DNA from: Verrucomicrobia bacterium S94
GTDB lineage: Bacteria > Verrucomicrobiota > Kiritimatiellia > Kiritimatiellales > Pontiellaceae
DNA length: 64,000 nucleotides
NCBI GenBank assembly: GCA_004299845.1
Contig: CP036201.1
Location: forward strand, 744,001 to 808,000
Direction of reading: 5' to 3'
Shown one piece after another: positions 50,802-59,424 of this stretch; positions within the stretch are counted from its first letter, which is position 1; every line of letters starts with the position of its first letter. The translations under genes and the position numbers were made by a program. The notes beneath the pieces were generated by a model. It worked only from the letters and a program-made list of their open reading frames with translations. It did not search any database and was not told the DNA's origin.

Positions 50802-51884
50802 CTACTGTGCTCCGGAGCGCAGACGCCGTTCCTGATTGACGGCGTAGCGTTTTGCCTCCATCGGAAGCTGCTTGGCTGTTTTGGCTTTTTTGTAAATTTC
50901 AAGAGCTTCGGAGATACGGCCCTGTTGCTCAAGGGTGCCGGCCAGTGTGAAATAGGCCTCAGGTGCTGCACGACCGGTGTCGATAACGCGGCGCATGATT
51001 TCTTCGGATTCGGATGCGCGCCCGGCCTGCTGAAGGAAATAGAGGTAGGAAGAGGTGTAATTCCAGTTTTCAGGAACCTGAAGCGCCGCCTTTTCGAGCC
51101 ATTCGAATCCTTCTTTTTCGCCTTTTCGAGCCAGCAGAATCCCCAGGTTATAGGCTGCCTGAGCCATTTGGGGTTCTGCAGCCAATGCGGTTTTCAGATG
51201 ATTTTCGGCATCGCTCATTTTTCCGAATTCAGCATCCAGCAGGGCGATATTGAAATTAACCATCGGGCTGTTCGGTTCGATTTTCAGTGCGCGCTGTAAC
51301 ATTTCGTAGGCTTTGTCACTGTTGCCGGTGCGGGCATGCACCATAGAAGCGTTGATGAGCGGCTGTACGACATCATCACGCAGTTCCATCGATTTTTCGT
51401 AGGCGGCGAGTGCTTTTTCGGGTTCGCCGATACGGTCGTAATAGATTCCCTGATTATAGTGGGTGGACCATCGGTCGGGCCAGATGATCAGTGAGTTCCA
51501 ATATTCGTCGTGTGCTTTTTCGTAGGCTTCGCGTTCGGCCTCGGAAAAACCGGACAGGTTGCGGGCGATCAACGACTGGGCAGCTCGGATACGAACGGTG
51601 CGGAAACGGTCGGTGCAGCGTTCGAGGAGGGCTTTGGTGGTTTCGTAAGAGTTGTCGTACTGAATCGAGGCTGCGGCCGCGGCACGAACCCACTCGTGTT
51701 TGTGGTTCAGCTGTTCGCGCATTTTCGGCCATTTTTCGGGATAAGGGCAGTTTACCAGCAGGCGGAGCATGGCTACGCTGACTGCAGGATCGCAGTCCTC
51801 ATCGTCGAAGAACGCCAGAATTTCCGGAAGACGGTCCCATTCGCCTTCGCGGCAGAGGCTTATGATGCGGCCCTGCTTGAGCAC
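50802..51884 (-). CDS. TPR-rich C-terminal part of octaheme cytochrome protein (frameshift remainder)
   Basis: About 360 residues with HEAT-like helices at first (VSVAMLRLLVNCPYPEKWPK, WVRAAAAASIQYDNSYE) and then several tetratricopeptide repeats (STHYNQGIYYDRIGEPEKAL, AAYNLGILLARKGEKEG, EAYFTLAGTLEQQGRISEAL). It lacks a signal peptide. Reading back in this frame past its ATG gives EDVEWAARYVKEWFG, a natural link to the heme domain at 51860-53194. The two form one periplasmic protein once a base is added at 51948-51952. Confidence 0.82.
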   Translation of the reverse strand: MLKQGRIISLCREGEWDRLPEILAFFDDEDCDPAVSVAMLRLLVNCPYPEKWPKMREQLNHKHEWVRAAAAASIQYDNSYETTKALLERCTDRFRTVRIRAAQSLIARNLSGFSEAEREAYEKAHDEYWNSLIIWPDRWSTHYNQGIYYDRIGEPEKALAAYEKSMELRDDVVQPLINASMVHARTGNSDKAYEMLQRALKIEPNSPMVNFNIALLDAEFGKMSDAENHLKTALAAEPQMAQAAYNLGILLARKGEKEGFEWLEKAALQVPENWNYTSSYLYFLQQAGRASESEEIMRRVIDTGRAAPEAYFTLAGTLEQQGRISEALEIYKKAKTAKQLPMEAKRYAVNQERRLRSGAQ

Positions 51885-53194
51885 CGGTTCGCCGGATTTT
51901 TCGCCGAACCATTCTTTGACATAGCGTGCGGCCCATTCGACATCCTCTTTTTGTGGCCTTTATAATCGCCCATGATGGCTTCGGGATTGTTATGGCAGAG
52001 GTTGCAGGCGTTCGGGGAGCCGAATTCAAGGGTTGCCTGCGGAGACGGGGGGCGGAAAGTGTGATCGGAGCGTGACATGAATGCCTGTGCAGTTGTCGGC
52101 ATATGACAATCGATGCAGGTAACTCCGGCTTCGGCGCTATGATGTGAATGTTCGAGAATATTGTCTACCCGTTCCCGGTGGCAGGGGAGGCAGGACTGGT
52201 TCGGGTTGTCTTTGAAACGGAAACGGCCGCTTGATGTGTGGCAGTGAATGCATTCCAGCTGTCCGGAGAGTGCGCATTGGTTGGCCATCCAGGCGGTTTG
52301 AGTGTAGTTTTCGCCGAGATCCCGACCGTCCGGCCAGAAATCGCGGTCTTCGTAGGAGGTGAGGTCGTAGTGGTCGAAAAAGAGTTCGCCCGGGGTGAAG
52401 TCGCGGGTGAGGATCTGGCCTTTGGCGTGGCAGGGGCCGCAGGTGGAGTCGCGCTGTTCAAGATTGAGATCTTCGTGGAAACGAAGGAGTTTGAGATCTT
52501 TCAGCTTCTCTCCTTTTGCCGCCGCTTCTTCGGCGGCTTTTACATGGGCTTCGGCGGGGCCGTGGCATACTTCGCAGTTAATACCTTCCTCTTTCCAGGT
52601 GGTGTTGTAGGAATCGTCTTCGGGATTATAGTTTTTTTCGAGCTGGCTTACATGGCAGTCATGACAGGAGGTGTTGAAGGTGAGCGAGCGGTCGGTCCAG
52701 TGTACGGCTGAATCAGCCGGGCCGTCGTCCTGGAAATCGCGCACCATGCTGCCGGTGGCATCATACCATTCGCCGCTATGAACATAATAGGCAACCGGTG
52801 CGACCTGCAGTTTCCCTTTTTCCATGGGAATAAGGAAATAACGGACATTGCGTCCGCCGAAGGAGTGGCGGATCCGCCAGGTTTTTTCTGTGCCGTCGGC
52901 CAGAATTCCATGGAGGACACCGCCCTGTTCGTCGAATTTGACAATGAAGGATTCATCGCCGATTTTCAGAGGTTCCTTCATCGGTTTCATGGTTTTCACC
53001 AGACGTGCGCTGAAAGCCTCCATCGCTTTCCCGTGGTGTGAAGTGCTCCAGAGTTCGTAAAACCGTTCGTGGCAGGCCAGGCAGTCGGATGAACCGAGAT
53101 ATTCACCCTGAGCGGTGAAGTCTATGGCTGAAGCCGATGTGGCGGACAGAAGAAGTGTTGTGGTGTAGGCAGCGATTTTGGTTAGCTTTTTCAT
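51860..53194 (-). CDS. Octaheme c-type cytochrome, N-terminal part (frameshifted before TPR domain)
   Basis: Exported multiheme protein (signal peptide MKKLTKIAAYTTTLLLSATSASA). Eight CxxCH heme motifs are visible in order: CLACH, CHDCH, CEVCH, CGPCH, CIHCH, CLPCH, CIDCH and CNLCH. The spacing and the SSDCLACHERFYELW opening fit the cytochrome c554/octaheme group, which act in anaerobic electron transfer to nitrogen or sulfur compounds or to outside acceptors. After NNPEAIMGDYKGHKK the frame is lost. One more A in the A5 run (T5 at 51948-51952 on the + strand) restores KKEDVEWAARYVKEWFGEK and joins the TPR part. The full protein would be ~800 residues. The reaction is unknown. Confidence 0.85.
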   Translation of the reverse strand: MKKLTKIAAYTTTLLLSATSASAIDFTAQGEYLGSSDCLACHERFYELWSTSHHGKAMEAFSARLVKTMKPMKEPLKIGDESFIVKFDEQGGVLHGILADGTEKTWRIRHSFGGRNVRYFLIPMEKGKLQVAPVAYYVHSGEWYDATGSMVRDFQDDGPADSAVHWTDRSLTFNTSCHDCHVSQLEKNYNPEDDSYNTTWKEEGINCEVCHGPAEAHVKAAEEAAAKGEKLKDLKLLRFHEDLNLEQRDSTCGPCHAKGQILTRDFTPGELFFDHYDLTSYEDRDFWPDGRDLGENYTQTAWMANQCALSGQLECIHCHTSSGRFRFKDNPNQSCLPCHRERVDNILEHSHHSAEAGVTCIDCHMPTTAQAFMSRSDHTFRPPSPQATLEFGSPNACNLCHNNPEAIMGDYKGHKKRMSNGPHAMSKNGSAKNPANRCSSRAAS

Positions 53195-53314
53195 GTTCTC
53201 AGTATGTAGTGTTTTTTCTGCTGTAAGTACAGTCATTTAGGATGACAGACATGTAATAAGACGGCGCGAATCTACTGGTTTTGCAATCTTTCTGACGCTA
53301 TCTTAAAGGTCTAA

Positions 53315-53956
53315 ATGAGTGATAAGAAAACGACGATTCTATTCGATTTTGATGGTACATTGGCTGAAACCATGATGCTGATTCATGAGGTGTTCAACAG
53401 CCTTTCGGGTATTTACGGCTATCGACATCTTCCGACAGAGGAGATTGCGGCCGCGCGTCATTTAACAGTGCGTGAGTTTATTGATCATGTTGGTATTCCG
53501 CTTTGGAAGGTGCCGATCATTGCGATTCATGCACGCCGTTTAATGCACGCTTCCATGGAGCAGGTTATGCCTCCTGAAGGATTGGTGGATGTGCTGACGC
53601 AGATCCATGAGAGTGGCCGGTATATGATGGACATTCTCACATCCAACCGTCGGAAAAATGTCATGACCTTTCTGGCCCGGCACCGGATCAACTGGTTTGA
53701 TGAGGTTGAAGCCACGCATGCTATTCTCAGCAAACGCCGGCGGGTGGAGAAATATATCCGCAACAGGGGGCTGAATCCCGGCGATCTCTATTATATCGGG
53801 GACACGACCGTTGATGTGGAGAGTGCACGGTATGCCGGGGCAAAGACGGTGGCGGTTTCCTGGGGACTGAATACGCCGGAGGCCCTGGCTAAAGTGAATC
53901 CTGATTTTCTGGTGAATGATCCTGCAGAACTGCTCGCTATTTTTCCTTCGGTTTAA
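53315..53956 (+). CDS. HAD-family hydrolase (phosphoglycolate phosphatase-like)
   Basis: A 213-residue cytoplasmic phosphatase. Motif I is ILFDFDGTLAET with the two catalytic Asp residues. Motif II is the Ser/Thr in DILTSNRRK, the motif III Lys lies in the SKRRRVEKYI region, and motif IV is YYIGDTTVDVESARYAGAK. The helical cap between motifs I and II (about residues 18-85) is of the C1 type found in Gph/PGP enzymes. Its substrate could be phosphoglycolate or another small phosphate ester. It is divergent from the cytochrome gene and just upstream of the kinase gene, with an intervening palindrome. Confidence 0.85.
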   Translation: MSDKKTTILFDFDGTLAETMMLIHEVFNSLSGIYGYRHLPTEEIAAARHLTVREFIDHVGIPLWKVPIIAIHARRLMHASMEQVMPPEGLVDVLTQIHESGRYMMDILTSNRRKNVMTFLARHRINWFDEVEATHAILSKRRRVEKYIRNRGLNPGDLYYIGDTTVDVESARYAGAKTVAVSWGLNTPEALAKVNPDFLVNDPAELLAIFPSV

Positions 53957-53958
53957 CG

Positions 53959-53977
53959 GTTTCCAATGATTGGAAAC
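53959..53977. promoter_or_regulatory. Palindromic site GTTTCCAA-N3-TTGGAAAC
   Basis: Perfect 8-bp arms with a 3-base spacer lie between the HAD gene stop and the kinase gene, 36 bases before its ATG. The core TTCCAA-N3-TTGGAA is the same as in the operator candidate at 7626-7644. There is no T run, so it is not a terminator. Confidence 0.5.
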
Positions 53978-54013
53978 GGGATATAGTGGTATCTCTAACC
54001 ATTGGAAGTGAAG

Positions 54014-56164
54014 ATGAACGACGGGGACAGCAAGGAACTGGAGCGGGATTTCAGTGAGCGTTTTGAAACGCTCGCCAGTTTTTATGATACGGATGCCCTC
54101 ACTATGTCAGAGGAGGAAGTGCAATCTCTGACGCCGATTCTTAATTCGCTGAAACAGGATAAGCACCGGTATCGGGTTATTGATGAAATTGCCGAGGGCG
54201 GCGAAAAAAAGATTCTGCTCGTTCACGATCACCGGTTGGACCGTCGCATTGCCATGGCACGAGCTGTTCGGAACAAGTCGCCGCAGGATCTTGAGCAGTT
54301 TCTGCGCGAAGCGCGTCTGACGGCCAATCTTGCCCACCCGAATATCATGCCGGTTTACAATATGGGTCTGGATGAGGAGGGCGAGCCGTTTTTCTCCATG
54401 GAGTTGATTCCCGGGGACAGTCTGAAGACGATTATCCGTAAATTGCGCGACGGCGATCCGGCCTACCGGATGGATTATCCGATTGAAACCCTGCTGAATA
54501 TTTTTCTGAAAATCTGTGAGGCGATTGCCTATGCGCATTCACGCGGGGTGCTTCATCTCGATATAAAGCCGGATAATATCCGCGTCGGGGAATTCGGAGA
54601 GGTGCTGGTTTGTGACTGGGGGCTTGCGCGGGTAGTTCATGGTACACCTGATCAGAATGCTGAAGATTCCACAGAACTCGACGGGGATATTCTCAATGAT
54701 ATGACGCTGTCGGGTACGCTGAAAGGTACGCCGGGATTTATGGCGCCGGAACAGACGCAGGCCTATGGTGAAAAAACGGAGAAAACCGATATCTATGCTC
54801 TTGGAGCACTGTTGTATAATCTATTGACGTATCGGCTTCCGGTTGAGGGAAATTCGGCCAATGAAGTCATTCAGAATACGCGGGCCGGAAAAGTCATTTC
54901 TCCGCGACGGCGCCGCCCGGACCGCAGGGTTCCGAAGAGTCTGGTGGCGGTGGTGATGAAGGCGTTGGCACTGGAACCGGCGGACCGGTATGACAGCGTG
55001 CTGGAGTTGCGGTCTGAGATTCAGCAGTTTCTGAGCGGGCATCCGACCAAAGCCGAGCATGCCGGCTGGATTACGAAAACTTCACTGCTGCTGCAGCGCC
55101 ACAGCCGCGTTTCGTTTCTGCTGATTTCGTTTCTGATTATCCTGGCCTTTGTTATTTCCGGTTATCTGGTTGAAATTGCTCATGAAAAGGCGGAGGCGAT
55201 TGCGGCACGTAAAAATGCTGAAGCCAATTTCCAGCTGTATAAAAAGGAGCAGCAGCAACGCCAGCAGCTCGGCGTGAATCTGGGCGAGGCGGTTTCCTAT
55301 ACGGTACGCAGCCGTGACTTTGTGAATGCGGCCTCTATGATTCAGCTGCTTGAAACCGGGCTGAAAGAAAATGTGGATACGGTCAAGCGGCAGAACCTTT
55401 TTGAGCAGAAGGGTATTCTTCATTTTGTGCTGCAGGAGTTCAATGCCGCCAACGACAGTTTCGAGAAGGCCGGTGAATCCAAGCGGATCGGGCAGCTTCG
55501 AACGCTCAGCGAAAAATATGCAAAAATCAAACCGGTGGATAAAAAGCAACTCACCGACCGGCAGCTGGCTGATCTTATTCATGAGTCGAACTCAGCGCAG
55601 CAGATGACTATTTTTTATGTCTATTATCACCATATGCGCCGTCGGCCTTCACTTGCAAAGGCGGTGGATTATGAGCCGCTGGCCGCTGCCGTGCTGGATA
55701 AGCTGAACTATACGAACTACGCTAAAAAGAACGGACTTAAGTATACCTGGACGAAAGAGGGCGGTATACTTGATCTCAAAGGATCGCCCTACACCGTTTT
55801 TTCAATCAACATCATTGGCGTCTATCGCCGGAATGTGCTCGAACCGCTTGAGCTGAAATCGCTGGATTTGAGTAATACCCGGATTGAGCATCTGTATGAG
55901 TTGCGTGGCATGCAGCTGGACGAATTGAAAATTTCGGGCGTTGCCATCTCCAGTAAATCGAAATCCTCGATGCTGAATCAGCTCAATCCTCTTCGTTTGA
56001 AGCGGATCGTGATGGATGTTAACAAGTTTCCTGAAGATACCGTTGCGGCTCTTAAGGAGAAAATGGAGGTGGTCGGCACTTATGCCGAAGCTGAACGCTT
56101 GAAAAAGATTGCGGAGGAACGGCGGAACGCTGGGCGTAAAAACCGGGCGGCCACGAAGAAGTAG
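54014..56164 (+). CDS. Membrane Ser/Thr protein kinase, degenerate catalytic motifs
   Basis: A 716-residue Hanks-type kinase. The kinase domain covers about residues 53-340: HRD is replaced by H181-L-D183 in VLHLDIKPDNIRVG, DFG by D201-W-G in VCDWGLAR, and the APE motif is GFMAPEQTQAYG. The Gly-rich loop reads IAEGGEKKILL and the usual VAIK lysine position reads IAMAR, with no Lys. ATP handling may therefore be altered or lost. One membrane segment (about 365-385, FLLISFLIILAFVISGYLV) leads to a coiled coil and an extracytoplasmic TPR-like and leucine-rich part (LKSLDLSNTRIEHLYEL). The start at 54014 has GGAAGTGAAG before it. It is convergent, with a 5-base gap, to an ECF sigma gene, a recurring partnership in the PVC group. 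Confidence 0.85.
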   Translation: MNDGDSKELERDFSERFETLASFYDTDALTMSEEEVQSLTPILNSLKQDKHRYRVIDEIAEGGEKKILLVHDHRLDRRIAMARAVRNKSPQDLEQFLREARLTANLAHPNIMPVYNMGLDEEGEPFFSMELIPGDSLKTIIRKLRDGDPAYRMDYPIETLLNIFLKICEAIAYAHSRGVLHLDIKPDNIRVGEFGEVLVCDWGLARVVHGTPDQNAEDSTELDGDILNDMTLSGTLKGTPGFMAPEQTQAYGEKTEKTDIYALGALLYNLLTYRLPVEGNSANEVIQNTRAGKVISPRRRRPDRRVPKSLVAVVMKALALEPADRYDSVLELRSEIQQFLSGHPTKAEHAGWITKTSLLLQRHSRVSFLLISFLIILAFVISGYLVEIAHEKAEAIAARKNAEANFQLYKKEQQQRQQLGVNLGEAVSYTVRSRDFVNAASMIQLLETGLKENVDTVKRQNLFEQKGILHFVLQEFNAANDSFEKAGESKRIGQLRTLSEKYAKIKPVDKKQLTDRQLADLIHESNSAQQMTIFYVYYHHMRRRPSLAKAVDYEPLAAAVLDKLNYTNYAKKNGLKYTWTKEGGILDLKGSPYTVFSINIIGVYRRNVLEPLELKSLDLSNTRIEHLYELRGMQLDELKISGVAISSKSKSSMLNQLNPLRLKRIVMDVNKFPEDTVAALKEKMEVVGTYAEAERLKKIAEERRNAGRKNRAATKK

Positions 56165-56169
56165 CAGGT

Positions 56170-56775
56170 CTATTCAAGCTCGTTGCGAAGGTGCCGGATT
56201 TCCTGAATCAGACGTTCTTTCACGCGGTTTTTCAGACGGTAAACCGAGTTCTCTTTCAGGCCCAGTTCGCAGGCGATCTCTTCAACGCTTTTGCCCTTCA
56301 GGGTGAGGCGGAATGCATCGACGGCCTTACCGGAAAAAAGCGGTTCAATGTTTTCCAGTGCCATATTGGTGAGATGGATTTCCCACTCCCGTTCCGCAAT
56401 ATCATTGATTTCCGGAAGGCGGATGGCTTTGAGATAGGTGAGTGTGTCGTCTTTGCTGGCTTTCTCCAGGCGGTTGGCTTCGCGGGTGCGTTTGCGAATG
56501 AAATCCGTAACACAGTTTTTGGTTACCGTACTGAGCCAGCTGCGGAAACGGTTGATTTTTTCGTATTCCATTTTGGGCAGACTGTTCCATAGATTAATCA
56601 GCACCTGCTGCAGGATATCCTCGGTATCGTGCTCGGAAATATTCATGCTCCGGATGATGGCATAAATATAACGACGATATACGCGTACAAACTCTTCCCA
56701 GGACTGTTCGTCCTGCTGGTTCTGAACGCGCTGAATAAGGGTTGCTCGGGTTTGATACTGATCTTCGGCCGCCAC
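56170..56775 (-). CDS. ECF-type RNA polymerase sigma factor
   Basis: A 201-residue sigma-70 family protein with regions 2 and 4 only. Region 2 is WEEFVRVYRRYIYAIIRSM, DTEDILQQVLINLWNSLPKM and RFRSWLSTVTKNCVTDFIRK. Region 4 has the helix-turn-helix GKSVEEIACELGLKENSVYRLKNRVKERL. There is no anti-sigma factor beside it; the convergent membrane kinase is the probable regulator, as in ECF groups linked to Ser/Thr kinases. Its target promoters are not known. It is divergent from coaE. Confidence 0.9.
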   Translation of the reverse strand: MAAEDQYQTRATLIQRVQNQQDEQSWEEFVRVYRRYIYAIIRSMNISEHDTEDILQQVLINLWNSLPKMEYEKINRFRSWLSTVTKNCVTDFIRKRTREANRLEKASKDDTLTYLKAIRLPEINDIAEREWEIHLTNMALENIEPLFSGKAVDAFRLTLKGKSVEEIACELGLKENSVYRLKNRVKERLIQEIRHLRNELE

Positions 56776-56868
56776 GGGTCTGTCTCTCCTGCTGAAAATG
56801 AACTGTTAAGCTAGGCCCGGAGCGCTGAAAAAGCAAAGAGATAATTGGCTGAATGTAGTGGCAGGGGG

Positions 56869-56897
56869 TTGACATATCCGGTGGAAATCCCTAAAAC
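56869..56897 (+). promoter_or_regulatory. Sigma-70-type promoter of coaE-rho
   Basis: A perfect TTGACA is followed 17 bases later by TAAAAC (four of six matches to TATAAT). It lies ~73 bases before the coaE start in the spacer between the divergent sigma gene and coaE. Confidence 0.5.
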
Positions 56898-56969
56898 GTC
56901 ACAAGTTTCAGAGTGAAACGCTTCTCTTATGTTCTGGGGATTCCAACTCAAACTTTCATTCCAACATTC

Positions 56970-57587
56970 ATGTCGGATCTACATCGTAAGACCATCACAT
57001 TAGGGATAACCGGTGGTATTGCGTGCGGAAAATCGGAAGTGGGAAGGATTCTCGGTGAGATGGGTTTTGCTGTGTGCGATGCAGATCGTGTTGCACATGG
57101 TCTGATGGACAAGGGGACGCCGGTTTTTCAGCGGGTTATTGATCACTTCGGTGATGAAATACTTACGGAAGACGGGCGGATATCGCGTCCCGATCTTGGT
57201 AAAATAGTGTTTGAAGATTCATCCCGGCTCAAACTGCTGAATGCGCTGGTACACCCGGCTGTCAGGGAAGCATTGGAAACGTGGATGACGGCACGGAAAA
57301 ATGAAAATAGATCTTCGGCCATCCTGCTGCCATTGTTGTTTGAAAGCGGAATGGACGATCTCGGATGGGATGCGGTGGTCTGTGTTTCAAGCTCTGAACA
57401 AACTGTTTTTCAACGATTGGAAAAGCGCGGGCTGAGTCCGGAAGAAGCTGAACAGAGAGTTCTCTCCCAAATGCCGCTGGCTGAAAAAGAGAGTCGGGCG
57501 GATGTTGTGATTCCAAATCATGGAACTCTGGGGGAACTGGAGTTGGCCGTACGGAGAATCGTTGGGGCCATCATGCTTGAAAGGTAA
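56970..57587 (+). CDS. coaE: Dephospho-CoA kinase
   Basis: A ~205-residue enzyme for the last step of coenzyme A synthesis, adding phosphate to the 3' hydroxyl of dephospho-CoA. It has the P-loop [18 protein letters not shown], the [11 protein letters not shown] substrate segment, the [14 protein letters not shown] helix and the [20 protein letters not shown] strand, all expected in CoaE. The ATG at 56970 fits the family's N-terminus; a GTG at 56913 would add 19 residues and leave almost no leader after the promoter at 56869. Neither start has a good Shine-Dalgarno. rho starts 2 bases after its stop. Confidence 0.93.
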   Translation: MSDLHRKTITLGITGGIACGKSEVGRILGEMGFAVCDADRVAHGLMDKGTPVFQRVIDHFGDEILTEDGRISRPDLGKIVFEDSSRLKLLNALVHPAVREALETWMTARKNENRSSAILLPLLFESGMDDLGWDAVVCVSSSEQTVFQRLEKRGLSPEEAEQRVLSQMPLAEKESRADVVIPNHGTLGELELAVRRIVGAIMLER

Positions 57588-57589
57588 AT

Positions 57590-59311
57590 ATGAACGACGA
57601 AAAAGACGTGGTTGAAGAGGTTAAACCCGCTGCGGAAGAGCCTGCGGCACCGGCAAAGAAAAAAGCGAGCAAGAAGAAAGCTTCAAAAAAGAAAGCAGCC
57701 GCAAAGAAAACGGCAGAAAAGGCCGAGCCGAAAGAAAAGGTTGAAGCGGTAGAAAAGACTGAGCCGGTGAAAACAACGGAACCGGCAGAAAAAAGTGAGC
57801 CGGAGGAAAAGACCGAAGCCCCTAAAGCCGAAGCGCCGGAAACGGCAACTGCCGAAGCGCCGGCTTCCAAACCGGCCGAAGCGCAGAAAAGGCCGCCGCA
57901 GGAAAATGATCAGGGTGGAGACCGGAAGCAGAATAACCATCCGCGCCAGAACAATGGCAAACAGAATAACGGAAAGTTTAATAAAAAGAACCGGAATAAA
58001 AACAAGCAGCGCCGCAATGAAGAGCCGCCGCCGAATACCGAAAATCTGCCGCCGTTTTCCCTGCACGAAATGCAGGTGACACCGATTAACGATATCAAAA
58101 ACCTGGCCGAAGAATACGGCCTGCAGGACTATGCCGGCTACAGTAAGCATCAGCTGATTTTCGAACTGCTGAAAAATCACGGTCGTCGTGGAGGGCCGTT
58201 GCAGGGCCGCGGAGTGCTGGAAGTGCTGCCCGACGGATTCGGGTTCCTTCGCTCGCCGCTGAACAGTTACCAGCCTGCTCCGGATGATATCTATGTCTCT
58301 CCATCGCAGATTCGGCGCTTCGGTATCCGCACCGGCGATTATATCGAGGGTTCCATTCGCGCCCCGAAAGAAAAGGAACGTTTCTTTGCGCTCTACAAAA
58401 TTGAACGCATCAATGAGGACGAGCCCGAACATGCGCGCAAGCGGGTACCTTTTGAAAACCTGACCCCGCTCTTTCCGGATGAACGATTGGTCATGGAAGT
58501 GGAAAACCCGAAAGAGATCTCTATGCGGGTAATCGATCTTGTTACGCCGGTCGGTAAAGGCCAGCGCGGGCTGATTGTGGCTCCGCCGCGAACCGGTAAA
58601 ACGGTTCTCATGCAGAAAATGGCCAATAGTATTTCGGCGAATAATCCGGAAGCAAAACTGATCATTCTGCTGATTGATGAACGTCCGGAGGAGGTGACGG
58701 ACATGCGGCGGAATACTAAAGCCGAAGTGCTTGCTTCCACGTTTGATGAGCCGCCGGAGCGGCATACTCAGGTGGCTGAAATTGTGATCGAAATGTCAAA
58801 GCGTCTTGTGGAAAAAGGACAGGATGTTGTTATCCTGCTCGACTCCATCACCCGCCTTGCACGTGCGTACAACACCACGTCGCCGCACTCAGGGAAGATT
58901 CTTTCCGGTGGTGTTGATTCGAATGCGCTGCATAAACCGAAGCGCTTTTTCGGTGCGGCACGGAATATTGAAAATGGCGGCAGTCTGAGCATTATTGCCA
59001 CGGCCCTGGTCGATACGGGAAGCCGAATGGACGAGGTGATTTTTGAGGAATTCAAAGGCACCGGTAACATGGAGCTTCATCTGGACCGCGAATGTGTGAA
59101 TAAGCGGATTTATCCCGCGATTCATATCGAAAAATCGGGGACGCGAAAGGAAGAGCTTCTGCTTCATCCTGATGAACTTTCCAGAATATGGACCCTCCGT
59201 AAGGCCCTGAAAGATGTGCCGGGCGTGGAGGCCATGGAACTGCTCATCAACCGGCTCAAAAAAACCAGCAGCAATCTGGAGTTTCTGATGACTCTGCAGG
59301 GCAATCAGTAA
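57590..59311 (+). CDS. rho: Transcription termination factor Rho with long disordered N-terminal extension
   Basis: Hexameric RNA helicase that ends transcription. The conserved part begins at about residue 155: N-terminal domain with [20 protein letters not shown], cold-shock-like RNA-binding fold [16 protein letters not shown], Walker [14 protein letters not shown], Walker [18 protein letters not shown], and R-loop [17 protein letters not shown]. Before it lie 155 residues of low complexity: Lys/Ala/Glu/Pro repeats (about 10-100, with [17 protein letters not shown]) and an Asn/Gln/Lys/Arg-rich tract (about 103-142). E. coli Rho lacks this; similar tails in other phyla change RNA binding or drive condensation. 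A terminator follows at 59333. Confidence 0.96.
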   Translation: MNDEKDVVEEVKPAAEEPAAPAKKKASKKKASKKKAAAKKTAEKAEPKEKVEAVEKTEPVKTTEPAEKSEPEEKTEAPKAEAPETATAEAPASKPAEAQKRPPQENDQGGDRKQNNHPRQNNGKQNNGKFNKKNRNKNKQRRNEEPPPNTENLPPFSLHEMQVTPINDIKNLAEEYGLQDYAGYSKHQLIFELLKNHGRRGGPLQGRGVLEVLPDGFGFLRSPLNSYQPAPDDIYVSPSQIRRFGIRTGDYIEGSIRAPKEKERFFALYKIERINEDEPEHARKRVPFENLTPLFPDERLVMEVENPKEISMRVIDLVTPVGKGQRGLIVAPPRTGKTVLMQKMANSISANNPEAKLIILLIDERPEEVTDMRRNTKAEVLASTFDEPPERHTQVAEIVIEMSKRLVEKGQDVVILLDSITRLARAYNTTSPHSGKILSGGVDSNALHKPKRFFGAARNIENGGSLSIIATALVDTGSRMDEVIFEEFKGTGNMELHLDRECVNKRIYPAIHIEKSGTRKEELLLHPDELSRIWTLRKALKDVPGVEAMELLINRLKKTSSNLEFLMTLQGNQ

Positions 59312-59332
59312 GGACATTTTCAGTGATTGGGG

Positions 59333-59360
59333 AAAGGCGGCTGGATGGCCGCCTTTTCTA
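59333..59360 (+). terminator. Rho-independent terminator
   Basis: AAAGGCGGC pairs with GCCGCCTTT (loop TGGATG), followed by a T-rich tract, 22 bases after the rho stop. Confidence 0.82.
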
Positions 59361-59371
59361 TTTTCCGGCTT

Positions 59372-59400
59372 TTGACAATATTGCTCCGGTGGGTTAGCCT
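59372..59400 (+). promoter_or_regulatory. Possible promoter of the nucleotidyltransferase gene
   Basis: A perfect TTGACA box lies directly after the rho terminator; the -10 at 17 bases (TAGCCT) is weak. A GGAGGATGT Shine-Dalgarno then precedes the ATG at 59425. Position supports it more than sequence does. Confidence 0.4.
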
Positions 59401-59424
59401 GCGCTAGGTGTCAACGGAGGATGT

